DNA of 64,000 nucleotides from Panorpa germanica (GCA_963678705.1 OY783205.1:1674001-1738000), one strand, 5' to 3'. Positions 9,064 through 20,323 are shown, counted from the stretch's first letter. The notes: generated by a model not told the origin, from the letters alone. Numbers and translations: made by a program.

Positions 9064-11626
9064 TTATTGTTTCATGCATTTTATTTTAGATGCTTTGTTT
9101 TTAAATTTTTCATAATATTTATAAGCTGCATTACTTATTTCATCTTTTGCGTTTTTTTTTTCACCTCTTAGGGCTTTATTTACATTTTTAACCCACGTTT
9201 GTAGATAATGCTTGATAAATAATTTTACAAACTCTACTTGTAAATCATGTTGCTTGCATGTAAAAACATTATTATTAACAAGCACTTTCATCATTTCATC
9301 GCATAGTTTTTGTAATATGTTTGCCTTATTTGATAATAATGGTAAGTAGTAATGTGCTACTTGGCAACATTTTGTAAAAATATGTACAAAAACAGGATTG
9401 GGATTAATTAAGCATTTAGGCACATACGCTTTTTCCTGAATTAGGATGGGCCGCGATAAGTTTGTTGATATCAAATTTCCGTGACATTCGCAACATTTCC
9501 TTTTTTTAAATAGTATCTTCGCCAAATATCCCGCTATGTAAGCATTAATTTACTCAGTAATTTTATTTGGCGGAGCGAATGTGAGGATAGTTTGATGCAG
9601 TTCCAATTTGTCATCTACCATTTGCTCCTTCACGGTTAATTTGTCACCATCTTCTATAAATTCTGTTAAATTATTTAAGACAAAACATGAATCCTTCTCG
9701 TAATTTGCTCCAGGAGAATGCGGAGATATAAAATTGTTTACTATCACACTTTTATACGATGCCTTAAATGCTCTGCAATTTGGATTGATATTTCTTGCAC
9801 CATGGCTACGTATGCAGCCAAAAAAGTTTTCCAGGGGATCTTGATTAAAGTTCCGTAAAATAAGGTACTTAAAACCAATTGGCTGCAGTTGTTTCCAGAT
9901 GTATCTGAAACAAATAAATTTTATTTAATAACATTAAAAATGTTAATGCACACCTTAATCCTTTAATTGTTGTAATAAAATTTTTCACTGATGGTGGAGC
10001 ATAATTTTTTCCTTGGTATTTTACAGTTCTTAACACAGGCAGAGCTTCGTTGTTCCAAAATTCTAAATGTTTGAAATTAGCAGTAATGGCGCACCTCAAC
10101 ATGTTTTTCTTCTGAGGTTCAATTGCTGCCCCATTCACGCTATCAAATACTTTATTTATAAACAATAAATAATCTGCGGTATCATTAAAGCTTTTGGGAC
10201 AATTATTTGCATCTGAAAAATAACATTTTATTAATCAATTTATTCCTCCATAAATGTTATTGTAGGTTTAATGCATTTTTTAACACTTACTTAAGCGTAC
10301 TAATGTTCTCATGCATGCAGATACACTTCGTGAAAAAACTTGCGCTGCTCTATTTACTTTCATTTTTTAATTTTTCCTTTGATAACATGGGATTCTGTCA
10401 ATTTGTTGCACATTTTCTGTTCGTAATCTCCGACATCTAAATTATAAAATGTTACTACATCATTCATCATATTACAGCTAGAGACATTTCATCAAACATT
10501 AATATGCAATATCTGTTTAGTTCAGGCATTCTCTCCACAGATTTCTTTAACGATTCCGTTATTACTGTATTAATTCCACATTCAAATGGAATTTTGTTTA
10601 ATAAAGTAGTTAACGTTTTTCTACATGGAAGTGCAAACATCTGCCTCAGAAATCTGTAAGCTTTAGGACCTTGTTTTAACAAAGATAATGCAAATATCTT
10701 GTCATTCATGGTGTATCTCCTATCATTATTATTTCTTTTTTGTATTTTCAACTGCGAGATTAAAAATTCGTATGTGGTGTTATTCAAATTTTTATTTAAA
10801 TAACTATGCGTATTAACATATCTCATACACTTTTTTAATCGTAGTTTCGCACAATTTTTTAATATTTCCTGCTTCCTTGCGTATTTCTTTAAATTTTTTG
10901 CAATACTATAGAAGTGCCTTGCTTTTGGATTGAGATCTGCTGACCTCGTCACATTTGCAGATCTCAGTAAAGGACGTTTTCTTTAATACTTTTACCTGGA
11001 AATAAATTTTATAACTATTATCAGCAGCAATGTATCAAGAATAATTTAAATTATAGTTAAATATATTATTTGTAAATTTAATATTTACCTGTTTCAAACT
11101 GAACCTGAATTTTTTCAATATTAATAATTTCTTTTGATTTAATCCCAGTTTCCACATTCTCTTTTTTCTCAATCTTTACATTTAAAACTTCATTATTACT
11201 AATGCCTCCTAAAATTGGCCGAGAAGTAAAAAATAATCATATTGTTAATACTCTTTCACGTTCTATAAATAAAGTGTCTCGTTGCGATTATTACTCACTT
11301 GGCAAAAACAGTGTTGGCAAGCTTCTTTGTTTAAGGGAAGTCCTGTTATTATTTTGAGGAAATCTGCAATGGTCACTAAAATGAATGGTACATAATCGTC
11401 TAAATGCATACAACCCTTTCTTTATCCATTTCAAAAAGACTTTGAATGTTCAGGCGTTTTAACCATGTTTCATATACCTGTAAATACATACAATCAAATA
11501 AATTGTAGTGCACAATATTAGACAAAATTATTAATAATTGCTTACATCATTATCAATTGTAAATCTGTGAGAAGCATATGCTTTATTAGACGACTTGCAA
11601 TTTGGTACACAGCATTTTAAAACCAT
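9064..11626 (-). pseudogene. P-element/THAP9-like transposase, multi-exon, lightly broken
   Basis: Family role: DNA cut-and-paste transposase with a THAP DNA-binding domain and an RNase H-like core. Exon 1 (11626-11546) gives CCVPNC. Exon 2 (11477-11299) gives the THAP Trp, the distal CxxH and an LPTLFLP box. Exon 3 is 11208-11089. The next block (from about 10975 to 10467) includes PKAYRFLRQMFALPCRKT and ends in the FDEMSL catalytic-Asp region. Further exons lie at about 10440-10291 (LTESHV...KMKV) and 10212-9954, and from 9904 (NQDPLENFFG, the late catalytic-acid block). Most junctions show GT-AG with matching phases. Lesions: one extra base in THAP exon 2, missing sequence after FDEMSL, and an in-frame TAA at 9550-9552, after which the same frame continues to 9064. 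It is probably inactive but young. Confidence 0.88.
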
Positions 11627-12168
11627 TTTAAATAATATTAATAACAATTATTATTATAACAATTATTATTATTATGATGAAAAAAGTCTGTAAGAATAAT
11701 ATAATAAATAAAATGCTTTCTGACAACAAACAACAAAATTGATACACTGATTTTACTTTTCTATGAAACTGATATAAGAGTACATGTACTTTTTCTATGT
11801 AAACAACTTGTAAACAATAATAAACTATTACAGTCACACAGAAAAACAGTCAAAAACTCTTCTTATTATTATTTCGGATATTTCAGCAGTTTCAGAGCAT
11901 ACCAGTGGCGCCAATGCGACTGATTTTGGCGTTAGTCAGAAAACAAACTACTTTATACTAAGGATCAGCCCATGATTCTACCTTACCGATCATACGAGAG
12001 ACCAGACTCCTTTTTGTTATGCAAAACAATATTATGGTAAGATATCAAGATATTAAAAATTAAACCGAATAATATAACAGTATAATAAAACAGAATACAA
12101 GGAACCATTGAACATTAAAGTACCATATAATATTGAAATTATTACTTAAAATCGATGTGGTGTAGAGT
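11627..12168 (-). repeat. P-element 5' non-coding sequence (family repeat)
   Basis: Shared with 29320-29835 along its length and with 409-745 for its inner part. It includes ggcgccaatgcgactgattt and, further out, catacgagagaccagact. It probably holds the element promoter and 5' terminus. It ends where the gypsy LTR begins. Confidence 0.7.
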
Positions 12169-12431
12169 GTAGTTATCTTACACTACTATATTTATTAAAA
12201 CAAATCAAGTGCATTTTTAACAGAATGTAAAGTTTATATTATTTATTTAATGAAATGAATGATTATAACAAGTGCGATACAAAACTTATAGTTGTAAGTT
12301 CGAAACGTGTCGTTGTAATATCTAGAGTCCGTGCTGGTTGGTAGTCGCTGTAGGAATGAACGATTATACAGTTCTTAGTTATGTCCTCTATTCGCCTGTA
12401 GAGGCGTGACGGATGGCGCTGGGCCGCCACA
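12169..12431 (-). repeat. Gypsy 3' LTR
   Basis: 263 bp, TG...CA on the plus strand. It is preceded internally by the polypurine tract AGGGGGGAGTGGA (minus strand, 12432-12444). The last codons of pol lie inside it. Confidence 0.85.
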
Positions 12432-15400
12432 TCCACTCCCCCCTAAGTGGCTTTCAAGGGGAGTTTTGAAAGTCACTTTACGTTTATACGTGCGTACGGG
12501 TTTGTCCAGATTTGAGGTCCATTGATGTGGCTGCGTTGGCTGCGATATCGAGTTATCCTGGTGATCTGCATCTGTTTTGCTTGTGTAGCACGGTTTGAGT
12601 CTCTCGATTGAAACATTTTTTTCTTCTCCATTTATGAAAATTTTGTAGAGTCTGTCTGTGATTCGGTTGATGACTTTGTATGGGCCTTGATAAGGTGGTT
12701 CTAGCGGCGATTTAACGTGGTCACAGGGTAACCAGACGTGCGTGCATGTATTTAAATCCTTTAGAATGAAAATCCTGGTTTTTGAATGATGAGCCGTCGG
12801 TGTAGGGCGAATTCCACGCATGAATTCACGATGTTTTTCTAAAAATATTTGGGGATCTGATGGTAAATCTGCGGAGATAAAAAATTCGCCTGATATGCGT
12901 AGTTGTGTTCCATATAGCATTTCAGCCGGAGTAGCTTGAAGATCTTCCTTGAAAGAGGTCCTAAGGCCAAGTAAGACAGTTGGTAATATGTCTAACCATG
13001 GCTTAGGTGAACACATGAGAGCTGTTTTGAGTGTTCTGTGCAAGAGTTCGACTATGCCATTCGATTGTGGATGGTATGGTGAAGTACGCGTTTTTTTAGT
13101 TCCTACAAGTTGAGTGAGAGCTTTAAATAATTCGGACTCAAATTGAGTGCCCTGGTCTGTTGTTAATGTGATAGGACACCCATAATGTGAAATCCAGCTA
13201 TCGAAAAGTGTTGTGGCTACTGTTTCTGCTGTCATGTCCTGGATTGGAACTGCTACTGGCCATCTTGAGAAGCGATCAATGATCGTGAGACAGTATGAGT
13301 GGCCGCGGACTTTGGGCAGGAAGATGATGTCGAGGTGTATGTGATTGAATCTTGTGTCTGGAACATCAATATGGTTTGGCTGTAATCTTGTGTGGCGATG
13401 AACTTTCGACTGTTGGCACGCTAGGCATTCTCGGGACCATTGTTTAGCATCTTTTCGGGTTCCTGGCCAAATAAATTTTTCTATTAGTTGTTTAGAGGTG
13501 GTTCGACCGATGGGATGAGCTGTGTTGTGTACGATGTCGAATGCTGCCTTGCGAAGACTGCCTGAAATGAAAGGTTTTATAGTACCAGATGAAATGTCAC
13601 AGTGTATTCTAATACCTGGTTCAACTTCGAGTTCGTGCAGCTTCAGTGAGGAAGTGTTTTGTGCGATGTTTCTTAGTTCTTCATCGTTGTGTTGAGCTTG
13701 TTGTATTGCTTCTGGACTTAGCACAGCTGGCATTGAGATAACGTTAATTCGTGACAAAGCGTCAGGGATAATATTGTCTTCTCCTTTTACATAGCAGATA
13801 TCGGTTGAAAATTGTGAAATGAAGTCCAGGTGTCTGAGCTGTCGTTCTGAGGCTTTTTCCAGTTTTTGCTTGAACGCGTAAATGAGTGGCTTATGATCGG
13901 TTTTAATTTTGAAAGTTCTGCAATCTAGGAGGTGTTGAAAGAACTTGATGGACGAGTAAATTGCAAGTAATTCACGATCATAGGTACTGTAGCGTTGCTC
14001 AGTGACGGTTAGTTTTCTGGAGAAGAATCCAAGGGGTTGCCAAACTTCATCGATGCGTTGTTCGAGTTTGGCACCTATTGCCGTGGATGAAGCGTCAGTG
14101 GTTACAGTTAGGGGGGCTGTTTCTGAAGGAAAAGCTAGTAATGTTACCTCAGATATCTTTTGTTTAATGTCAATAAACGCTTGGTCAGATTCTTTGGTCC
14201 ATTGTATTTTAGTTCTGTCCTTCTTCTTTGAATGTTTCAAATAGTTGTTGAGTGCTGTCTGGGTGTGTGCTGCCTGTGGGATGCAGCGTCTGTAGTAATT
14301 TACAATGCCGAGAAAACGTCTTAATTCTTCTATAGTTTCAGGTCTATTGTAGTTTGTAATGGCATCAACCCGTTTGCTCATGGGGACGTAGCCCTGGGAA
14401 TTTAACATATAGCCCAGAAATTCCACCTCAGTTTGGCCGAAAGAACTTTTGCTGATGTTTACACTCAGTGAGTGGGACTTCAGGCGTTCGAAAATGATGT
14501 GTAAATGTCTTTCGTGTTCCTGTTGACTCTTCGACATGACCAGAATGTCATCAATGTAGATGAAGACAAAGTCCAGGTCTCTGAAGATGGCGTCCATGAA
14601 GCGTTGGAAAGTCTGAGTTGCGTTTTTGAGTCCAAATGGCATTACCAGATATTCGTAGAGGCCCCAGGGAGTGATGATGGCCGTCTTTTGTACATGTTCT
14701 GGGAGCATTGGCACTTGGTGGTAGGCTTTATCTAGATCTAGCTTCGAGTATATGCAGGTGTCAGGTAGACGAAGAAAGCAGTCTTGAATCAACGGTAGTG
14801 TGTAATTGTCTGCGATAGTGTTCGCATTCAATTGACGATAATCACCACAGAGTCTCCATTCGTTGTTCTTTTTTCTGACCATATGTATGAGGCTGGCATA
14901 GGGACTCTTCGATGGTCTCAAAGTGCCTTTTTGTAGCATGTCAGATATTTGTGCTTTTGCTGCTGTGGCCTTTTCTCCGGCTAGTTTACGAGCGCGTGCT
15001 GCTGTTGGAATGCCTTTTGTTTCCACATGATGCTCATATTCTAAGTTAGTCAAGTTCGGTTTATCAGTTGGTTTTGTTATTTCAATGTGTTTCTTCAGCA
15101 TTTCCCCGTAAGGTGAGGGAATGGTATTGCTTACTGTGGAGACGTTGAATGTTATAGTCGCAATAGTTTGTCCCTTTGTGGTGAGGTTGGTTAGTGGATC
15201 GATAAGACGTTGTTTTTTCAAATCTAGCAGTAGATTGTAGTGGATGATGAAGTCAGTTCCTAGTATTGCCGTCTGTATGTCGGCTACGATGAAGGTCCAC
15301 TGGAAGCTTCTCCGAAGATTTAAATCCAGCTTTAGCACCTTGTTGCCGTACGTTTTGATGCAAGACCCGTTTGCTGCATGGAGAGTAAGATTGTGTGTCT

Positions 15401-15602
15401 CTGGTTTGCATCTCAGTGTGCCGACAGGTACAATTGATACTACGGAGCCTGAATCCACTAGAAATTTGATGTTCGTTGCCTTATCGATCACATGAAGCCG
15501 AAGTTCGGAGGGCAGATTGTTGTCACTAACTGCCTGAACTAGTGACAGCTTGGTTAGTTTCCCTGGTTCGCATTTTGGTTGAAGTTGCATGGGAGCGTGC
15601 AA
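12375..15602 (-). CDS. Gypsy Pol polyprotein (protease, RT, RNase H, integrase)
   Basis: 1075 codons with no internal stop. Order: aspartic protease FLVDSGSVVSIVP near residue 50; reverse transcriptase with IYIDDILVMS near 350; RNase H starting at TTDASSTAIGA; integrase HHCC (HNTAH to CLACQQSK) and D,D,E core (HLDIIFLP, TTDQGTQFE, HPQSNGIVE); then a basic C-terminal tail. The stretch opens with TTG at 15602, not ATG. It is better read as the -1 frame continuation of Gag, entered at the GGGAAAC site (15557-15563). The protease-RT-RNase H-integrase order confirms Ty3/gypsy rather than copia. The stop falls inside the 3' LTR, after the frame crosses the polypurine tract. Pol itself looks intact. 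Confidence 0.95.
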   Translation of the reverse strand: MHAPMQLQPKCEPGKLTKLSLVQAVSDNNLPSELRLHVIDKATNIKFLVDSGSVVSIVPVGTLRCKPETHNLTLHAANGSCIKTYGNKVLKLDLNLRRSFQWTFIVADIQTAILGTDFIIHYNLLLDLKKQRLIDPLTNLTTKGQTIATITFNVSTVSNTIPSPYGEMLKKHIEITKPTDKPNLTNLEYEHHVETKGIPTAARARKLAGEKATAAKAQISDMLQKGTLRPSKSPYASLIHMVRKKNNEWRLCGDYRQLNANTIADNYTLPLIQDCFLRLPDTCIYSKLDLDKAYHQVPMLPEHVQKTAIITPWGLYEYLVMPFGLKNATQTFQRFMDAIFRDLDFVFIYIDDILVMSKSQQEHERHLHIIFERLKSHSLSVNISKSSFGQTEVEFLGYMLNSQGYVPMSKRVDAITNYNRPETIEELRRFLGIVNYYRRCIPQAAHTQTALNNYLKHSKKKDRTKIQWTKESDQAFIDIKQKISEVTLLAFPSETAPLTVTTDASSTAIGAKLEQRIDEVWQPLGFFSRKLTVTEQRYSTYDRELLAIYSSIKFFQHLLDCRTFKIKTDHKPLIYAFKQKLEKASERQLRHLDFISQFSTDICYVKGEDNIIPDALSRINVISMPAVLSPEAIQQAQHNDEELRNIAQNTSSLKLHELEVEPGIRIHCDISSGTIKPFISGSLRKAAFDIVHNTAHPIGRTTSKQLIEKFIWPGTRKDAKQWSRECLACQQSKVHRHTRLQPNHIDVPDTRFNHIHLDIIFLPKVRGHSYCLTIIDRFSRWPVAVPIQDMTAETVATTLFDSWISHYGCPITLTTDQGTQFESELFKALTQLVGTKKTRTSPYHPQSNGIVELLHRTLKTALMCSPKPWLDILPTVLLGLRTSFKEDLQATPAEMLYGTQLRISGEFFISADLPSDPQIFLEKHREFMRGIRPTPTAHHSKTRIFILKDLNTCTHVWLPCDHVKSPLEPPYQGPYKVINRITDRLYKIFINGEEKNVSIERLKPCYTSKTDADHQDNSISQPTQPHQWTSNLDKPVRTYKRKVTFKTPLESHLGGSGCGGPAPSVTPLQANRGHN

Positions 15603-16396
15603 CGATTAGCTTCCTTACCCCATTTGTTGTGGTAAAAACAAAAACCATTTTGTCTCGGTGTGGACCTAGATCTTGATCGGTTCTGCTTCAGGTTTACTCG
15701 TTCCGATTCATTTAGTCGCGTTATCAACTGCTGGTTAATGGACTGCAGTTGTGCTATGGCACTTTGGCAGCGGTTTATACTCAGCTGCATTTCCTGTAGT
15801 TGACGTTCAACTGTAGTTGACCTTTTGCAGTTGCTACAGGGCTACTGGAACGGTTGTAGTCTGCGCTGTGGTTGTCTGATTTGTGGATAGCCATGACAGG
15901 TAGCACGTCGAATGTATCCATGAAGCGATCTGCCATTTCTGCGAGCGCGTTCAGTCCTAGGCTTTCTGATATTATTAGAAGTGGATGGATTTTGTGGGGA
16001 AGTCGTTCAATCCATAGTTGATGCAGAACTTCGTCAGTGACGGAATTCTTTGCCAACACTCGCATTTCTCGAAGGAGTTGTGACGGTTTTTTGTCGCCAT
16101 ATATTCGCTCATTTAGTAGCTTTTGCAGTTGTTTTTTCCTGGATACCGAGAAACGCGTCAGTATTGCGTTTTTCAAAGTGGCGTATTTGTCCTTCAATGG
16201 TGGGTCGTTCACGATGTCTTGCAGTTGAACGATTACATTGAAAGGGAGTGCTTTCAATAGTTGCGCATAAATATTTATGCGCATCGTTTGCAATGCGATT
16301 TGCAGCAAAATCCGCTTCTACAATAGAGAACCAAAGATCCGGAGCGTTGAACGTTGTCAGTTGTAGATTAATTGCGTGGACAAAGTCTGAAGCCAT
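15554..16396 (-). pseudogene. Gypsy Gag with CHCC finger, two frame breaks
   Basis: The ATG at 16396 opens MASDFVHAINLQLTTF and NAPDLWFSIVEADFAANRI, the CsRn1-type capsid start. The frame shifts near 16268, and the adjoining frame continues with LLKALPFNVIVQLQ to about 15830. It shifts again into a coiled-coil-like Gln-rich segment and an Arg/Ser-rich linker. The end is CFYHNKWGKEANRCTLPC, a C-x2-H-x9-C-x3-C zinc finger. It stops at TAA 15554-15556, directly after a slippery heptamer. Gag would form the particle shell and bind RNA. As it stands no continuous Gag can be made. Confidence 0.85.
15557..15563 (-). promoter_or_regulatory. Putative -1 ribosomal frameshift heptamer GGGAAAC
   Basis: In the Gag frame the codons read CAG GGA AAC TAA, so G-GGA-AAC sits in exactly the register required for -1 slippage. 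Slippage yields GGG AAA CTA ACC, which is the pol frame. The heptamer type is known from retroviral gag-pro junctions. A downstream pseudoknot was not modelled. Confidence 0.75.
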
Positions 16397-16734
16397 TTGT
16401 AGCGATCGCTAATGAGCTGGATCGCTTGTAGGGTTTTGCAGGAGGTATGCCTGCGACTGGTTGGCGTTATTGAGAACACCGTCACAGTCGAGAGGCTCTT
16501 GTCGAGAGGGTACGTTTGATTCTAGCACGTGTTGCATTTTTTTTTTGTAGCGTGGGTGAATGTAATTTATATAATTTTAAAAACGTGTTTTAGAAAGTTT
16601 GTCACGTGTTTTAGAAAGTTTGTCACGAGAGTTAACACTTTGTTAAAAAACTTTATCACTGTATCACGAGGTTTAAAACTTTGGCACGTGGATTAACACT
16701 TTGTTAAAAACTTTGTAACTTGCGTTTACACTTG

Positions 16735-16752
16735 ATCACGTCAGGGTCACCA
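16735..16752 (-). other. Gypsy primer-binding site, tRNA-Trp
   Basis: The minus strand reads TGGTGACCCTGACGTGAT, complementary to the 3' end of tRNA-Trp (ATCACGTCGGGGTCACCA) with one mismatch. It adjoins the 5' LTR one base away. Confidence 0.85.
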
Positions 16753-16753
16753 A

Positions 16754-16850
16754 TGTAGTATTCTTAGACTACTATATTTATTAAAACAAATCAAGTGTGT
16801 TCTTAACAGAATGTAAAGTTGATATTATTTATTTAATGAAATGAATGATT
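16754..16850 (-). repeat. Gypsy 5' LTR, truncated
   Basis: Aligns with the first part of 12169-12431 with several substitutions, then diverges after atgaatgatt. The lost remainder would carry the promoter. Confidence 0.8.
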
Positions 16851-17110
16851 GATTACACTATTTCAACTTTCTGTGATAAAAACTGTAAGAGTTATGGGAT
16901 TTTCATCAAATTTTTTTTTTTTGGATTTTTGCTCATAACTCGAATACGCTTCAATAGCAATGTGAACTATAGGCCTAAATCTATGTAAGGAGGAGGTATT
17001 CGCACATGTCTAGTACATTGTTTTTTTTTGTAGCTATAAGATTTCACAAGTAACAGCGATTTTTTTAAAAATATTTTCTGATTCTCAGTCAATTTTATAT
17101 GGAGAATGTT
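16851..17110. other. Unassigned spacer
   Basis: AT-rich with homopolymer T runs. No ORF or repeat copy was recognised. Confidence 0.35.
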
Positions 17111-17485
17111 CAAAATAGCGTAAAACACGTAATTCAACGTAACGTTCAGTTACGTTCCCATTACGTTCAAGTTACGTTGAATTTACGTTGAATTACGTTC
17201 AAGTTACGTTCCCATTACGTTCCCATTACGTTCAAGTTACGTTCGCATATAACGTATACAATTGTCATCCAGTTTATGTACGCATACTCATACATTAATA
17301 TGTCTATGCATATATATTAGAGCTCTTATGACCAGTGTTAATCATATAAGAATTATATATAACAAAACATTACTAATAAAATATGTGTATCTTATTTTAT
17401 ATGGATGTATAAAAACACGTTCAAGTTACGTTTCCATTACGTTCAAGTTACGTTCCCATTATGTTCAAGTTACGTTCGAATTTGT
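17111..17485. repeat. 11-bp-period tandem repeat (acgttcaagtt / acgttcccatt)
   Basis: Two clusters, 17120-17245 and 17410-17480, of alternating 11-mers acgttcaagtt and acgttcccatt, separated by unrelated AT-rich sequence. A short cluster in the same orientation occurs at 28625-28660, on the other side of the virus-like block. Confidence 0.8.
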
Positions 17486-19621
17486 TTACAATATTTTTCT
17501 TAATTCCTTTTGCTTTAGCTGTGCATGAACCCTCAATATCACCATCAGTTAATACATATCTTTTATTATCATTTCCACTAAGACCTACTTTACTTATGTT
17601 TTAATTTGATATATTAATGAATCTGTATCTGTATACAACAATTTAGCATTACCTTTATAGACTTTTTTGATGAAATCATAATGAAAATCGTATATTAAAG
17701 TTTTTGATATATCAAGTACACTTAATCCTAAATACAATGGTTTATTATAAAAAACTTTAAGTTTTTGCATTTGAATAGCAACTAAGTTTCATGAAATATA
17801 GAACAACTATGATAGTTTGGTTTACTTATAAGTGTATTAGCACCCATTTTATGTCCTATATTATCCCAATGAGTTATTAACTTTACATCGACACGTTTAT
17901 CTACATTCTCCATTGTTTTCCCATAAACTGAATTATTCATTAATTTAAAAAAGTCTTTCTCAAATGTATTTGCAGAGTTCTTTCTTTTTAATGTATTTAG
18001 ATCAATATAACTTTTTAACCAATCAGACTGTTTAAATTCCAAAATTCTATGAATTTTATCTATTTTCAGATTATTTTTAAGACATTGCTTTAACGATCTA
18101 TAGTGAAGCACATAATTATACTTGTTATTTAGATTTGGTATTAATTTAACGTCATTTGTTTTAATGCAAGGTGGTTTAATATTTTCAGCACAGAAAGGTA
18201 GATCATTGTGTTCATCGTGCAAATAATTAGGATATCTTAAATCGACTTCTAATATATAACCAACATCTGAGTTATCTTCAATATCTTCTACATTAAATGT
18301 TTGTAATTTATATGTATCTAACCATTTAAATCCCTCATGTGGTAAATATTGACTCATAGCCCAACCATATAAGTTATTTGCATCCCAATACATTAAATAT
18401 TGAGAATCTTTATTTGAATCATAATTGGACATATATTTATTATTTGCAATTCCATGTCTGTGAGAGCATTGTGATATTCCACCTCTTATACCTTTTTTAA
18501 TAAAATGTAACATATCAATATCTGTTAAAAGTTCTAATTCAATACTTGTATACTTTAACATAGCATCCCAAGAAAGTCCTGGTGCTGTATAATATTGACA
18601 GGGATCTAAATTATATGTTTTATAGCACACATCTCGAAAATTTTCAAAAATATCTGTTAACAACAGAACATCGATCTTTAAATATAAGTCTGAATATTCC
18701 CCAATGTTTTCATTTCAAATGCATACCAAACCATTTTGGCATGATTGTAATCATCGTCAGATATATTACAGCCATTAAGTGAGCTATAAAAATTATTTTG
18801 AGATGGCAAGTCAGATTCATTAAGCATATCCCTACTATTTACATATTCAAAAGGAAATACACCTTTACGTTTTAATAAATTAAAATGATTTTCATTCGGA
18901 TAGAATTTTTTTAATTCGAAAAATTGTTCTGATAATAAATTTTTTGCAAGTGTTTCTAAACTAGAATGCATAAATCGTAAAGAATCAATAAATCTAAGTT
19001 TAATATAGCAGTTATGAACATTATCATTTTTATCGACTTTTGATTCCACCAAAATATGTTTCGTAAAAGATATATACTTTTCCTTATTTTCTGGAATAAC
19101 TTCAATTTTTTCACTATCATTACCTAATTCTGTTACAATTATATGGCTATCGTAATTACTTAAGTTATGGAATATGACAGGTATAAACTTTGGAATTGTA
19201 AATTTTAAATTGCAATGATTATGAGCAGCTCCTCGGTAATTACCAGTTAAGTGACAATGATCTAACACTTTATCACCATTGAGGATACCTTCACAAATAT
19301 GGCAAATAGAAGCTTCATCATATTCCTGTTTTTGCCAATCAGATAATTTATTTAAAGGCTTCACTTTATTTAAGACTTTATAAATTTGTTTAGCGTCTTC
19401 AGTTATTGTTTCAATAAATACTTTAACGCAATTAATACCTCTGTACGTAACAAACTTACTTAAGGAATCATTAAAGGAACATTTAATATAATAAGCAAAA
19501 GAATATGGTTCATGAATTTGAATATTATTTGAAAATGATGTATTAGTTTCAGGATAACAAGTACTAATGGGTTTTAATAATGTTTCAAAATCTCCATATA
19601 TCACAAATATTATTGTAAAGA
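17480..19621 (-). pseudogene. Polinton-like protein-primed DNA polymerase B, frameshifted
   Basis: A type-B (organellar and viral) DNA polymerase. From the N-terminal side: an exonuclease acid motif IYGDFE near 19600; an HNH-like insert with DHCHLTGNYRG and HNHCNLKF; a second exonuclease motif FHNLSNYDSH; a large palm block with [17 protein letters not shown] near 18380; [10 protein letters not shown] near 17920; and a DTDSL metal site near 17640. Lesions seen: one base appears missing in a G run near 18705; one base appears missing in an A run near 17786; a stop and further decay follow DTDSL; and the N-terminus before IYGDFE is missing, with the frame abutting the ATPase stop at 19622. It is a virus-derived replication enzyme, inactive here. 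Confidence 0.9.
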
Positions 19622-20323
19622 TTACTTGGTTATATCTAAAAACATATCAAATCCTTTTCTGTATCGCCCGTTATTTAAGTCACTATTTTTATCTATTAAA
19701 ATAAAGGAATATTTATTTGAATCCCAACATAAATTACAAACTTGTTTAAACTCTAGAAAACTTGGAAAGTCAAAGTTAACATGATCATCATATATATGCT
19801 TTAAATTTAAGTCATCTTGCTTGAATAATATAATAAAATTAGTATTATCCCGTATTAATTGCTTTGGAATTTTGCTGTAAGTCTGACATAAATAGAAAGA
19901 GTCTATCAAATTATGACGGCCCATGCTAAAAAAATTTCGAATATTATTTTGTTTATCGCAAGCAACATCATCAAATATGAATATAGAATTTGGGCTAGCA
20001 TCTTCAGGTCTAATAATCTCTTCATTGTCAGTGTATGTATAGTATCCCATACCATTAATATTCTTCATAATTTGTTGTAATATTTTATATTTTGGTTGAT
20101 ATAAAGATTTTGAATAAATGTATATATTTTTAAATCGCAACCCATTTGGATGTTCAATTAGATTAAACATAACATTAGTTTTTCCACAGTTTGAAGGTCC
20201 ACAAATAATGCATCTAATGTCATTTGGTAATAGTGATCCATGTTTTGAATTATTAGTGTAATTATTACTTTGATTATCAATATTTTTTACAGAAAGAGTT
20301 TCTTTTTGCTTTATAAACTTCAT
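19622..20323 (-). CDS. A32-like (FtsK/HerA-type) packaging ATPase of Polinton-like element
   Basis: A 233-codon frame with ATG at 20323. Walker A is ICGPSNCGKTN near residues 40-50. Walker B is SIFIFDDVACD near residue 115. A sensor-like Gln follows in FYLCQTYSK. This matches the genome-packaging ATPases of Polintons, adintoviruses and poxvirus A32, which pump DNA into capsids. It is the only apparently unbroken frame of the virus-like block. Its start lies about 100 nt from the divergent capsid-like gene, as in a compact viral genome. The length is normal for the family. Whether it is still expressed is unknown. Confidence 0.88.
   Translation of the reverse strand: MKFIKQKETLSVKNIDNQSNNYTNNSKHGSLLPNDIRCIICGPSNCGKTNVMFNLIEHPNGLRFKNIYIYSKSLYQPKYKILQQIMKNINGMGYYTYTDNEEIIRPEDASPNSIFIFDDVACDKQNNIRNFFSMGRHNLIDSFYLCQTYSKIPKQLIRDNTNFIILFKQDDLNLKHIYDDHVNFDFPSFLEFKQVCNLCWDSNKYSFILIDKNSDLNNGRYRKGFDMFLDITK

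Larger units (their letters stand above)
9000..12168 (-). mobile_element. P-element-like transposon
   Basis: A THAP9/P-type element covering the transposase gene (9064-11626) and about 540 bp of 5' sequence. The 5' sequence recurs at 29320-29835 and partly at 370-745. Its right side is cut at 12169 by the gypsy element: the 29.8-kb copy continues uninterrupted past the equivalent point. I could not locate the terminal inverted repeats, so both boundaries are approximate. Confidence 0.75.
12169..16850 (-). mobile_element. CsRn1-type Ty3/gypsy retrotransposon, 5' truncated
   Basis: The 3' LTR is 12169-12431. Only about 97 bp of the matching 5' LTR survive (16754-16850), and similarity then ends abruptly. 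The primer site matches tRNA-Trp, and the Gag finger is of the unusual CX2HX9CX3C type. Both are hallmarks of the CsRn1 clade. pol is open, but gag has two frame breaks, and the shared LTR segment differs at several positions. The element is therefore older than the copia insertions and defective. It sits in the P-element 5' region. Confidence 0.9.

Noticed and set aside
10207-10440. Plus-strand 77-codon ORF
   Set aside because: Complement of a P-element transposase exon and intron with a GTAAGT donor.
17111-17485. Possible CRISPR-like array
   Set aside because: The spacers are not unique and the units are 11 bp head-to-tail in a eukaryotic genome, so it is a minisatellite.
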